From NCBI GenBank assembly GCA_963923455.1, contig CAWULT010000134.1, forward strand, positions 1 through 11,467: a stretch of 11,467 nucleotides of DNA, read 5' to 3'. The DNA is from CAWULT01 sp963923455 (GTDB taxonomy: Bacteria; Acidobacteriota; Vicinamibacteria; Vicinamibacterales; UBA2999). Position 1 is the first letter of the stretch. Each line of letters starts with the position of its first letter. Shown here piece after piece: positions 6,145-11,467 of this stretch. The notes beneath the pieces are model-generated. The model was not told where the DNA came from. It worked only from the letters and a program-made list of their open reading frames with translations, and ran no database searches. The position numbers and the translations under genes are program-made.

Positions 6145-7205
6145 CACAGCCCGAACACCCGCTCGGCGTTCGTCTGGAACAGCCGCCGCCTGTCCTCGGC
6201 CGGCATCGGCACCTCGTCGGTCGCGATCACCTCGTCCGGCTCGAACTGATACGGATAGTCCATCGCGTACAGCACGCGGTCCGTCCCCAGCACCGACTGG
6301 ACGAACACGATCGCGGGCGCCCAGGCCATGCCGCTGGTCGTCACGTAGACGTGTTCGCGCAGGTAGCCGCTCAGCGGTTTCTCGAGCCGCGCGGCCCCGG
6401 TGCGGATGCCGGGCCGGGCGGTGCGGTTCATGTAGTCGAGCCGGTACAGCCAGAACGGCAGCGCCTCGCCAAGGTGGCCCACGACCAGCCGCAGCGACGG
6501 GAACCGGTCGAACACCCCGCTCCTGATGATCGCCAGCACGTGCAGGCCCGCCTCGGCGCCGAACCCCCAGAGCGCGCCCTCGAGCCCCCGCTCGACGTAG
6601 GGGCCGACCATCGCCGGCGGCGGCGCCTGCGGGTGCAGGTAGACGGGCACGCGCAGGGCCTCGGCCGCCTCGAAGATCGCCCAGAACTTCGGGTCGTCGA
6701 GCAGCTCGCCGCGCGTGTGCGAATTGATGACGACGCCCTTCAACCCGAGCGTCCGGACGGCCCGATCGATCTCGCGCGCGGCCGCAGCCGGGTCCTGCGG
6801 CGCCACCGCGGCGAGCGCCGCGAAGCGCGTCGGGTGCCGGCGCACGGCCTCGGCCACCTGATCGTTGGTGTCGGCGGCCAGGGCGACGGCGGTGCCGGCG
6901 TCGAACACCTGCACACCGGGCGAGGTCAGCGACAGGATCTGGAGGTCGATGCCGGACGCGTCCATGTCGGCGAGGCGGCGGTCGCCGAGGTCGGCCAGCC
7001 GCTCGACCAGCGGCCCGCGCGCCCCGAGCCGATTCCACAGCGCAACGAAGCCCGGGTCGTCGAGGTCGCCCGCGGCCGCCATCCGCCGGTACCGGGCCAG
7101 CAGGTCGGCCGGCGCCCAGGCCTCTTCGGTGGCGATGCGCCGGTAGTCCTGAGCAGGCGGGACAGCGGTGTGGGTGGCGTTTGCTGCGGCGCGGGTGTCG
7201 GTCAT
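6144..7205 (-). CDS. Amidohydrolase-family protein, LigW/gamma-resorcylate decarboxylase-like
   Basis: 353 residues, a TIM-barrel metal enzyme of the ACMSD-type amidohydrolase group, which mainly contains non-oxidative decarboxylases of aromatic acids. Visible signatures: RIATEEAW near the N-terminus (Glu27 as probable metal ligand), VYLHPQAP (His191), VVGHLGE (His244) and AMDYPYQFE (Asp316). In gamma-resorcylate decarboxylase the first motif is EEH, giving a second ligand; here that histidine is Ala29, as in LigW (5-carboxyvanillate decarboxylase), where Mn is held by Glu, His and Asp. LEGALWGFGAEAG and the ending FQTNAERVFGL also fit the family. The substrate cannot be read from sequence, and many close relatives are annotated only as amidohydrolases. 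The ATG at 7205 has no Shine-Dalgarno sequence but has a -10-like TAAGAT 9 nt upstream. It appears to be a separate unit from the transporter operon upstream. Confidence 0.88.
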   Translation of the reverse strand: MTDTRAAANATHTAVPPAQDYRRIATEEAWAPADLLARYRRMAAAGDLDDPGFVALWNRLGARGPLVERLADLGDRRLADMDASGIDLQILSLTSPGVQVFDAGTAVALAADTNDQVAEAVRRHPTRFAALAAVAPQDPAAAAREIDRAVRTLGLKGVVINSHTRGELLDDPKFWAIFEAAEALRVPVYLHPQAPPPAMVGPYVERGLEGALWGFGAEAGLHVLAIIRSGVFDRFPSLRLVVGHLGEALPFWLYRLDYMNRTARPGIRTGAARLEKPLSGYLREHVYVTTSGMAWAPAIVFVQSVLGTDRVLYAMDYPYQFEPDEVIATDEVPMPAEDRRRLFQTNAERVFGL

Positions 7206-7214
7206 GCGTCCGCG

Positions 7215-7220
7215 ATCTTA
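7215..7220 (-). promoter_or_regulatory. Possible -10 element of the amidohydrolase gene
   Basis: The minus strand reads TAAGAT (4 of 6 to consensus), 9 nt before the ATG at 7205. It lies downstream of the hairpin that closes the ABC operon. No clear -35 is visible. If real, the mRNA would have almost no leader. Confidence 0.25.
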
Positions 7221-7247
7221 CCGCCGCGGCGACAGAACGGCCCGCGT

Positions 7248-7270
7248 GGCCGCGACGGAGGCTCGCGGCC
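7248..7270 (-). terminator. Perfect hairpin after the ABC permease gene, probable operon terminator
   Basis: GGCCGCGA (7248-7255) and TCGCGGCC (7263-7270) form a perfect 8-bp GC-rich stem with a 7-nt loop. It starts 1 nt after the permease stop codon on the minus strand. The downstream stretch has only scattered T residues. Its place suggests that the kinase-regulator-ABC transcript ends here. Confidence 0.5.
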
Positions 7271-7271
7271 G

Positions 7272-8018
7272 TCACTCCCAGCGAAATACGCGCGACGACA
7301 CCAGCACGCACACCGCAAACGTCGCCACGAGCGCCGCCACGTCGCCGCCGTGCGCCAGCCACCCGTCGCCACGCCAAATGCTGCCCAGCAGCGAGGCGGC
7401 GGCCGTGAGCGGCAGCACGCGGGCCACCGCGGCCACCGGCGCCGGCAGCAGCGCCAGCGGAAAGAACAACCCCGACACCGCCACCATCGGGTACAGGATC
7501 AGGACGGCCAGCGGCTGAGCGAACCGCGCGGTGGGCACCACGCTGGCGATCACGAAGCCGATCGACAGGATGCTCCACGTGGCGAACAGCACCGCCAGGC
7601 TGAAAGAGGCCAGCGGCACCCCGGCCGGTATCGGGTAGACGCGCCGCCCGGCCAGCCCCAGCGCCACGAGCGTCACGGCCGTGAGCAGCAGCTTCACCAG
7701 CACGTGCGCCGTCAGGATCACGTGCGGCGCCAGCGGCGTGGCGCGCAGCCGCTTCAGAATGCCGCCCTCGCGGTAGATCGACACGACCGTCACGAGCGAC
7801 ACCACGGCGCTCATGGCAATGAAGAGTGACGCGAAGGCCGGCAGCACGCGGGCAAAGGACGGGACGGCGCGTGAGGCGGCCGCGGCGCTGGGCCCCGGGA
7901 CGCTCGCCAGCGCCATGAACATCAGCACGGGGACCAGCACTGTCCCGATGACGCCCATGGGCTCGCGCAGGAAGATCTTCAGTTCCAGCCAGGCGAGCTT
8001 CCAGATGCCGCGAAGCAT
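7272..8018 (-). CDS. ABC-2 type transporter permease
   Basis: 248 residues with six predicted membrane helices (about 22-41, 57-82, 104-127, 135-160, 165-192, 223-243). The N-terminal LAWLELKIFLREPMGVIGTVLVPVLMF and the YREGGILKRLRATPL segment between helices 2 and 3 are hallmarks of the ABC-2 permease family, which exports drugs, polysaccharides, sodium or other compounds. An AGGGGGAGGG ribosome site precedes the ATG by 6 nt. It lies 15 bp after the ATPase gene, which should supply its nucleotide-binding subunit. With a LytTR two-component system at the head of the operon, the layout resembles the Bacillus NatK-NatR/NatA-NatB arrangement. The exported substrate cannot be told. Confidence 0.9.
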   Translation of the reverse strand: MLRGIWKLAWLELKIFLREPMGVIGTVLVPVLMFMALASVPGPSAAAASRAVPSFARVLPAFASLFIAMSAVVSLVTVVSIYREGGILKRLRATPLAPHVILTAHVLVKLLLTAVTLVALGLAGRRVYPIPAGVPLASFSLAVLFATWSILSIGFVIASVVPTARFAQPLAVLILYPMVAVSGLFFPLALLPAPVAAVARVLPLTAAASLLGSIWRGDGWLAHGGDVAALVATFAVCVLVSSRVFRWE

Positions 8019-8033
8019 GGTGTGCCCTCCCCC

Positions 8034-8985
8034 TCAGTCGCGGATCGAGTGGCCCGTCAGCACCAGGAACACGTCCTCGAGCGTGGGCGACACGGTTCTG
8101 AAGTCCGTCACGGCAATCCGGTGCTGCGACAGGCACTCGATCACCTGGGTCACGAGGCCCGGCGACCGGCCCGACACGGTGAGTTCGTCGTCGTGCGCGT
8201 CCACGGCGTCCACGCCGGGAATGGCGGCCAGGCACTCACGCGCCCGGCCGTCGGCCGTGGTCAGCACGACGGCCTGCTCGGGGCAATACCGCCGCACCAG
8301 GCCGGCCGGCGTTCCGATGTCCACCACCGTGCCGCGCTCGATGATGGCCACGCGGTCGCACAGCTTCTCGGCCTCTTCCATCAGGTGCGTCGTCAGCAGC
8401 ACCGTCTTGCCGCGCGCGGATGCCGCGCACCATGTCCCAGATGGCACGGCGGGCCTGCGGGTCGAGGCCCGTCGTCAACTCGTCGAGCAGCACGACATCC
8501 GGGTCGTGTATCAGGGCCAGCGCGATGAACAGGCGCTGCTTCTGCCCGCCCGACAGCGTCATGAACCAGGCGTTGCGCTTGTCGGCCAGGCCCAGGCGGG
8601 CCAGCAGTTGCTCGCCGTCCACGTGGTGGGGATAGAGCGAGGCCCACAGGTCCACGGCCTCCCACACCTTGATGCGCTTCTGCAGTTGCGCCTGCTGCAG
8701 TTGCACGCCGACGCGCTGCTGCAGCGCGCGGATGTCGCGGACCGGATCGAGGCCCAGCACCGAAATGGTGCCGGCGTCGGGCGCCCGCAGGCCGCCCACG
8801 CACTCCATCGTCGTGGTCTTGCCGGCCCCGTTGGGGCCGATCAGACCGAAGATCTCGCCCGGCTCCACCTCGAAGGACACGTCGGCCACGGCCACGGTGG
8901 TGCCGTAGACCTTGCGAATGCCCGCGACGCGAATGGCAGGGGCGTCCACGCCAGTCGCTACTCGGCTGGGGTGGACGGATGGCAC
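8034..8985 (-). pseudogene. ABC transporter ATP-binding protein, interrupted by a frameshift
   Basis: The first frame (from the GTG at 8985) carries Walker A GPNGAGKT (50-57), a Q-loop region QLQQAQLQ, the signature LSGGQ (144-148) and Walker B VVLLDE (164-169), up to IWDMVRGIRA (about residue 191). From there the ABC homology continues in another frame as RGKTVLLTTHLMEEAE, with the H-loop histidine and a DrrA/NatA-like C-terminal part ending SPTLEDVFLVLTGHSIRD at 8034. The break lies at (CG)4, 8411-8418. One more CG would restore IRARGKTVLL and a 317-residue protein, the normal length for this group. Left as written, the first frame runs on into an unrelated Arg/Gly-rich tail to 8236, and the product lacks the H-loop. 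Both halves are otherwise intact and well conserved, so this may be a sequencing or assembly error or a recent mutation rather than an old pseudogene. The start is uncertain: GTG 8985 or a GTG 12 codons later. Confidence 0.85.
8411..8418 (-). other. Frameshift site at a (CG)4 run in the ABC ATPase gene
   Basis: The coding strand reads ATCCGCGCGCGGCAAGAC. The two homologous frames meet here. A missing CG pair (expected ATC CGC GCG CGC GGC AAG) explains the shift most simply; removal of a single C would also rejoin the frames as IRAGKT. Alternating CG is a known trouble spot for polymerases and sequencing. Confidence 0.8.
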
Positions 8986-9002
8986 GGGTGCGGCACGCGC
9001 TC

Positions 9003-9031
9003 ACTATACGCCGCCGCGCCCGGCGTCAGAA
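9003..9031 (-). promoter_or_regulatory. Possible internal promoter for the ABC transporter genes
   Basis: On the minus strand, TATAGT (9008-9003; 5 of 6 to consensus) follows TTCTGA (9031-9026; a weak -35, 3 of 6) with exactly 17 bp between. It lies in the 40-bp gap between the response-regulator stop, which it overlaps, and the GTG of the ATPase. It could let the transporter be expressed apart from the two-component genes. Confidence 0.4.
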
Positions 9032-9796
9032 CCCGCGCTTCAACTGCTCCTGCAGCTTGTCGCGGTAGCCGCGGCTCAAGGTCAGACGCGTGCCGCTTTG
9101 CAGCACCACCACGTATTCCCCGTTGAACCAGGGCTGCAGTTCCTTCACTCGGTCGGTGTTGACGATGCGGCTGCGGTGAATGCGCACGAACTGGCGCGTG
9201 TCGAGCCGCGCCTCCATGCGCGTCATCGTCTCGCGGAAGAGATGCGACTCGCTGCCGAGGTGCAGGCGCACGTAGTTGCCCGCCGCCTCGATCCAGTCGA
9301 TCTGATCGGTGCGCAGGAAGAAGACGCGCCCGCCGCTCTTCACCACCAGGCGCTCGAGCTTCGATGGCTCGGGTTTCACGTCGTTGACAAGGGCCAGCAG
9401 GCGCCGGCCCAGGTCGCCGGCGCGGCGGCGATCGAGCGACGCGCGCGCGTGCTCGAGCGTCTGCCGGAAGCGCTCGCGGCCGAACGGCTTGAGCAGGTAG
9501 TCGAGCGCGTGCACCTCGAAGGCGCGTAGCGCATACTCGTCGTAGGCCGTCACGAAGATCACGCTCGGCATCCGCTCCGCGCCAACCGCCTCGATCACCG
9601 CGAATCCGTCGTGCCCCGGCATCTGGACGTCGAGGAAGACGAGGTCCGGAGACTTGTCGTGGATGGCCGCCACGGCCTGCGTGCCGTCCTGGCACTCGCC
9701 GATCACCTCGACGTCGGGCTCCTGCTGCAGCAGGGCGAGCACGCGGTCACGGGCCATCGGCTCGTCGTCCACGACGAGGGCGCGAATCCTGCTCAT
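9026..9796 (-). CDS. LytTR-family response regulator, AlgR-like
   Basis: 256 residues. The receiver domain (about 1-120) has the acidic pair D10-D11, the phosphoacceptor Asp56 in LVFLDVQMPG, Thr83 in FVTAYDEYALRAF and Lys103 in DYLLKPF. The LytTR DNA-binding domain (about 148-256) shows RVFFLRTDQIDWIEAAGNYVRL, FVRIHRSRIVNTDRV and LTLSRGYRDKL. LytTR proteins (AlgR, LytR, AgrA, NatR) bind short direct repeats. It should be phosphorylated by the upstream kinase, whose TGA overlaps its ATG (ATGA). The start has GAGGAG 6 nt upstream, inside the kinase gene; the longer open frame further upstream is only kinase sequence in another frame. CCGTTCGTC repeats at 11029-11058 are likely targets. The ABC genes downstream are probable regulated output. 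Confidence 0.95.
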   Translation of the reverse strand: MSRIRALVVDDEPMARDRVLALLQQEPDVEVIGECQDGTQAVAAIHDKSPDLVFLDVQMPGHDGFAVIEAVGAERMPSVIFVTAYDEYALRAFEVHALDYLLKPFGRERFRQTLEHARASLDRRRAGDLGRRLLALVNDVKPEPSKLERLVVKSGGRVFFLRTDQIDWIEAAGNYVRLHLGSESHLFRETMTRMEARLDTRQFVRIHRSRIVNTDRVKELQPWFNGEYVVVLQSGTRLTLSRGYRDKLQEQLKRGF

Positions 9797-10917
9797 GCGA
9801 CACTCCTCGCCGAGGCGGCCGGTCCGCCGTCGAGCGCGAACGGAATCGACAGCGTCACCGACACGCCCCGCCCTGGCGGGGCGGTGAACTCGAACGCGTG
9901 CTGGCTGCCGTACAGGTGCGTCAGGCGCGAGCGCGTGTTCGACAGGCCCACCCCGGCCCGGGCCGCCTCGAGCCGGTCGGGCCGCACGCCGGCGCCGTCG
10001 TCGCGCACCGTGAGCACCAGCCGATCGCCGTCGCGGCGCGACGCGATCTCCAGCCGGCCCCCGCCGACCTTCGGGCCGATGCCGTGCCGCAGCGCGTTCT
10101 CGACGAGCGGCTGCAGCACGAAGTTGGGCACGGGCGCGTCGAGCGTGCCGGGCTCGGCGTCGACGTGCACCTGCAGCCGTTCGCCGAAACGGGTGCGCTC
10201 GATGTCGAGGTACTTGCGGACGAAGTCCAGCTCCTCCTTGAGGGGGACCAGCTGCATGTTGACGCCGTCGAGCGTCAGGCGCAGCAGGTCGCTCAGCCGG
10301 GCCAGCATCTCGTCCGCGGCGTCGACGTCGCGGTGCATCAGCGCCGAGATCGTGTGCAGGGTGTTGAACAGGAAGTGGGGGTGCAGCTGCCGCTGCAGGG
10401 CCTGCAGCTGGGCCTCGGCCAGCCGGGCCTGCAGCTGCGCCGCCGTCAGCTCGCGGTCCTGCGACTCGCGATAGAAGTCGACCGCGTGGCTGAAGCCGAC
10501 GATGGCCCAGTAGGTCATCATCTCCCAGTCGAAGTACAGGAAGAACCGCTCGCGGACGACGAGCCACCAGTCGAGCGACCGGCCCATGCTCCACGACAGG
10601 ATGAGCACGCGGGCGGTCTCCGACAGGAGCGCGTGCAGGAAGGTGGCCACCAGCACGGCGAGCGCATGCATGGCCATCGCCCGCGGCCACGTGTGGCGGC
10701 CGAACCGGTAGCGACGCGCCATCCACAGGATGGCGGGCACCAGCACGGCCCAGGCGTACCAGTACGTGACGTTCAGCGCGAGCAGCACACCGAAGGGCTG
10801 CGCCCGCTCCGAGAACATCGAGACGTAGTTGTAGGCCTGGAGCGCCGAGAAGAGGCCGAGCAGCGTCGCCACGCCGAAGATGCGCCCCAGCGTCGTACGG
10901 GTCAGCAGCCGCTCCAC
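9793..10917 (-). CDS. LytS/AlgZ-type sensor histidine kinase
   Basis: 374 residues from the GTG at 10917. Four membrane helices (about 13-34, 43-67, 81-107, 126-148) are joined by short loops, with no large external sensor domain, so it probably senses within or close to the membrane. A short coiled coil (about 150-178) leads to the His_kinase motif LQRQLHPHFLFNTLH (phosphoacceptor probably His181). The ATPase domain has the N-box LVENALRHG (Asn274), VRDDGAGV and GVGLSNTRSRLTHLYG. The frame is open back to an ATG at 11046, but that extension is Arg/Asp-rich and runs through the promoter and repeat region. The GTG start sits directly before the first membrane domain and 6 nt after a -10 element. 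It forms a two-component pair with the gene it overlaps. Confidence 0.93.
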   Translation of the reverse strand: MERLLTRTTLGRIFGVATLLGLFSALQAYNYVSMFSERAQPFGVLLALNVTYWYAWAVLVPAILWMARRYRFGRHTWPRAMAMHALAVLVATFLHALLSETARVLILSWSMGRSLDWWLVVRERFFLYFDWEMMTYWAIVGFSHAVDFYRESQDRELTAAQLQARLAEAQLQALQRQLHPHFLFNTLHTISALMHRDVDAADEMLARLSDLLRLTLDGVNMQLVPLKEELDFVRKYLDIERTRFGERLQVHVDAEPGTLDAPVPNFVLQPLVENALRHGIGPKVGGGRLEIASRRDGDRLVLTVRDDGAGVRPDRLEAARAGVGLSNTRSRLTHLYGSQHAFEFTAPPGRGVSVTLSIPFALDGGPAASARSVA

Positions 10918-10923
10918 CCTCGC

Positions 10924-10952
10924 ACTATCGGCGCTCCGACGGGCGCCGTCAA
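10924..10952 (-). promoter_or_regulatory. Sigma-70-like promoter of the two-component/ABC operon
   Basis: On the minus strand, TTGACG (10952-10947; 5 of 6) and GATAGT (10929-10924; 4 of 6) are separated by exactly 17 bp. Transcription would be expected to begin about 7 nt after the -10, which falls on the GTG start codon at 10917. This supports both the chosen start and a leaderless mRNA; GCGAGG directly touches the GTG and is too close to act as a normal ribosome site. Confidence 0.6.
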
Positions 10953-11007
10953 GGGCGTCCCGGCAGCGCGAACCGGCCGGGCCCTGGGGTCCATCCTGCG
11001 AATGCGG

Positions 11008-11016
11008 ACGATGGTC
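11008..11016 (+). promoter_or_regulatory. Degenerate third AlgR-like box
   Basis: ACGATGGTC matches CCGTTCGTC at 6 of 9 positions and lies exactly 21 bp before the first perfect box, on the same strand and the same helical face. Like the perfect copies it is followed by CC. The phase makes it more credible than the match alone. Confidence 0.35.
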
Positions 11017-11020
11017 CCGG

Positions 11021-11060
11021 CCCCATGGCCGTTCGTCCCGCCCCATGCGCCGTTCGTCCC
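11021..11060 (+). repeat. Near-perfect tandem repeat with a 21-bp step
   Basis: CCCCATGGCCGTTCGTCCC (11021-11039) is repeated as CCCCATGCGCCGTTCGTCCC (11041-11060), differing by one inserted base. The repeats lie in the 179-bp region between the divergent kinase and methyltransferase genes and contain the two AlgR-type boxes. Confidence 0.9.
11029..11058 (+). promoter_or_regulatory. Pair of AlgR-type boxes (CCGTTCGTC), probable LytTR regulator binding site
   Basis: CCGTTCGTC occurs perfectly at 11029-11037 and 11050-11058, 21 bp apart. This is the core recognised by Pseudomonas AlgR, a LytTR response regulator, and LytTR proteins usually bind two direct repeats about two helical turns apart. 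The encoded regulator at 9026-9796 belongs to that family. The boxes lie 76-106 bp upstream of the kinase -35 and 38-68 bp upstream of the GTG of the methyltransferase gene, so they could serve either promoter. The sequence match and spacing are observed; binding is inferred. Confidence 0.7.
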
Positions 11061-11075
11061 ATTCGCGCGACGGGC

Positions 11076-11081
11076 TACCAT
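11076..11081 (+). promoter_or_regulatory. Possible -10 element of the RNA methyltransferase gene
   Basis: TACCAT (4 of 6 to consensus) lies 15 nt before the GTG at 11097, giving a leader of about 8 nt. The -35 position holds only a weak TTCGTC, which overlaps the second AlgR-type box, so that box would cover the promoter if it is used. Confidence 0.25.
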
Positions 11082-11096
11082 GGTCCCCGAGCGCCC

Positions 11097-11467
11097 GTGG
11101 CCACCCGCATCGACATCACGGACCCGCGAGATCCGCGGCTCGACGACTACCGCAACATTCCCGACCCCTCGCTCGTGGCGCGCGGCGGGCTGTTCGTCGC
11201 CGAAGGCCGGCTGGTCGTCGAGCGCCTGCTCGGCCATCCGACGCTGCGGACGCGATCGGTGATGGTCACGGCCACGGCACTCGCCGCCCTCGAGCCCGCG
11301 CTGGCCGGCCCCGGACACGAGGCACTGCCCGTGTACGTGGTCGACGGCGCCACGATCGCGACGGTCGCCGGCTTCCACATCCACCGCGGGGCCCTTGCCA
11401 TCGGCGTGCGCCCCGCGCCGCGCGCATGGCTGGCGCTCGTCGCGGGCGCGCGCCGGCTCGTCGCGCT
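11097..11467 (+). CDS. SpoU/TrmH-family RNA methyltransferase (5' part only)
   Basis: 123 residues are visible before the window ends. The protein begins with GTG and reads MATRIDITDPRDPRLDDYRN, then LFVAEGRLVVERLLGHPTLRTRSVMVTATALAAL, then LPVYVVDGATIATVAGFHIHRGALAIG. The FVAEG start, the basic-hydrophobic R/TRSVMVT strand and the GFxIHRGxLAIG segment are typical of the N-terminal RNA-recognition domain of 2'-O-ribose methyltransferases of the SPOUT class acting on rRNA or tRNA. The knotted SAM-binding domain would lie beyond the window. No other in-frame ATG/GTG/TTG lies just upstream, so the start is well fixed. The gene diverges from the kinase gene, and the AlgR-type boxes lie 38-68 bp before its start. 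The family is probable; the target nucleotide is unknown. Confidence 0.8.
   Translation, partial: MATRIDITDPRDPRLDDYRNIPDPSLVARGGLFVAEGRLVVERLLGHPTLRTRSVMVTATALAALEPALAGPGHEALPVYVVDGATIATVAGFHIHRGALAIGVRPAPRAWLALVAGARRLVA

Noticed and set aside
6167..6175. Another near match to the AlgR core (GCGTTCGTC, 8 of 9).
   Set aside because: It lies inside the amidohydrolase gene and encodes part of its conserved NAERVF ending, stands alone without a 21-bp partner, and is not near a promoter.
9797..10726. A longer response regulator beginning at 10726 in the same frame.
   Set aside because: The extension is the kinase gene read in the wrong frame; the ATG at 9796 has a ribosome site and begins directly with the receiver domain.
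10918..11046. N-terminal extension of the kinase to an ATG at 11046.
   Set aside because: It would run through the promoter and the 21-bp repeats and has no protein-like character; the GTG at 10917 precedes the first membrane helix.

Overview
The window is very G+C-rich bacterial chromosomal DNA (around 70% by eye), tightly packed, with many GTG starts and 4-bp ATGA/GTGA gene overlaps. The gene content resembles Acidobacteriota, particularly the Vicinamibacteria side: an AttH-type lipocalin-like protein beside an ABC ATPase, a zinc-ribbon rhomboid, a stand-alone prephenate dehydratase, a LytTR two-component system and a SpoU methylase with a typical N-terminus. This assignment is inferred from gene content and composition; no marker gene is present. 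There are no rRNAs, tRNAs, CRISPR arrays, insertion sequences or phage genes.

Left part (1-3910). The window opens inside a MacB/LolD-type ABC ATPase gene that overlaps a membrane-anchored AttH/CrtC-like protein (232-1638, +). A hairpin separates this pair from a convergent small zinc-ribbon protein of unknown function (1736-2164, -). Divergent from it is an Ala/Arg/Glu-rich coiled-coil protein of unknown function (2349-3278, +), with a perfect inverted repeat in the shared upstream region. It converges on ubiX, a flavin prenyltransferase (3314-3910, -).

Middle (3936-6092, +). Three overlapping genes form one apparent operon: a rhomboid protease with an N-terminal zinc ribbon, a four-helix membrane protein of unknown function, and pheA (prephenate dehydratase with ACT domain). 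pheA converges on a LigW/gamma-resorcylate-decarboxylase-like amidohydrolase (6144-7205, -).

Right part (7272-10917, -). Four genes make a regulated transporter module: a LytS/AlgZ-type histidine kinase, an AlgR-like LytTR response regulator (ATGA overlap), an ABC ATPase and an ABC-2 permease. As written, the ATPase gene is split by a frameshift at a (CG)4 run. A perfect hairpin follows the permease gene. Upstream of the kinase are two perfect copies of CCGTTCGTC, the known binding core of Pseudomonas AlgR, exactly 21 bp apart, with a degenerate third copy one further 21-bp step away. This suggests the encoded LytTR regulator acts on its own operon and/or the divergent gene. That divergent gene (11097 to the window end, +) is the start of a SpoU/TrmH-type RNA methyltransferase. 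The kinase gene also has a good sigma-70-like promoter placed so that its GTG would lie at the 5' end of the mRNA, i.e. a leaderless message.
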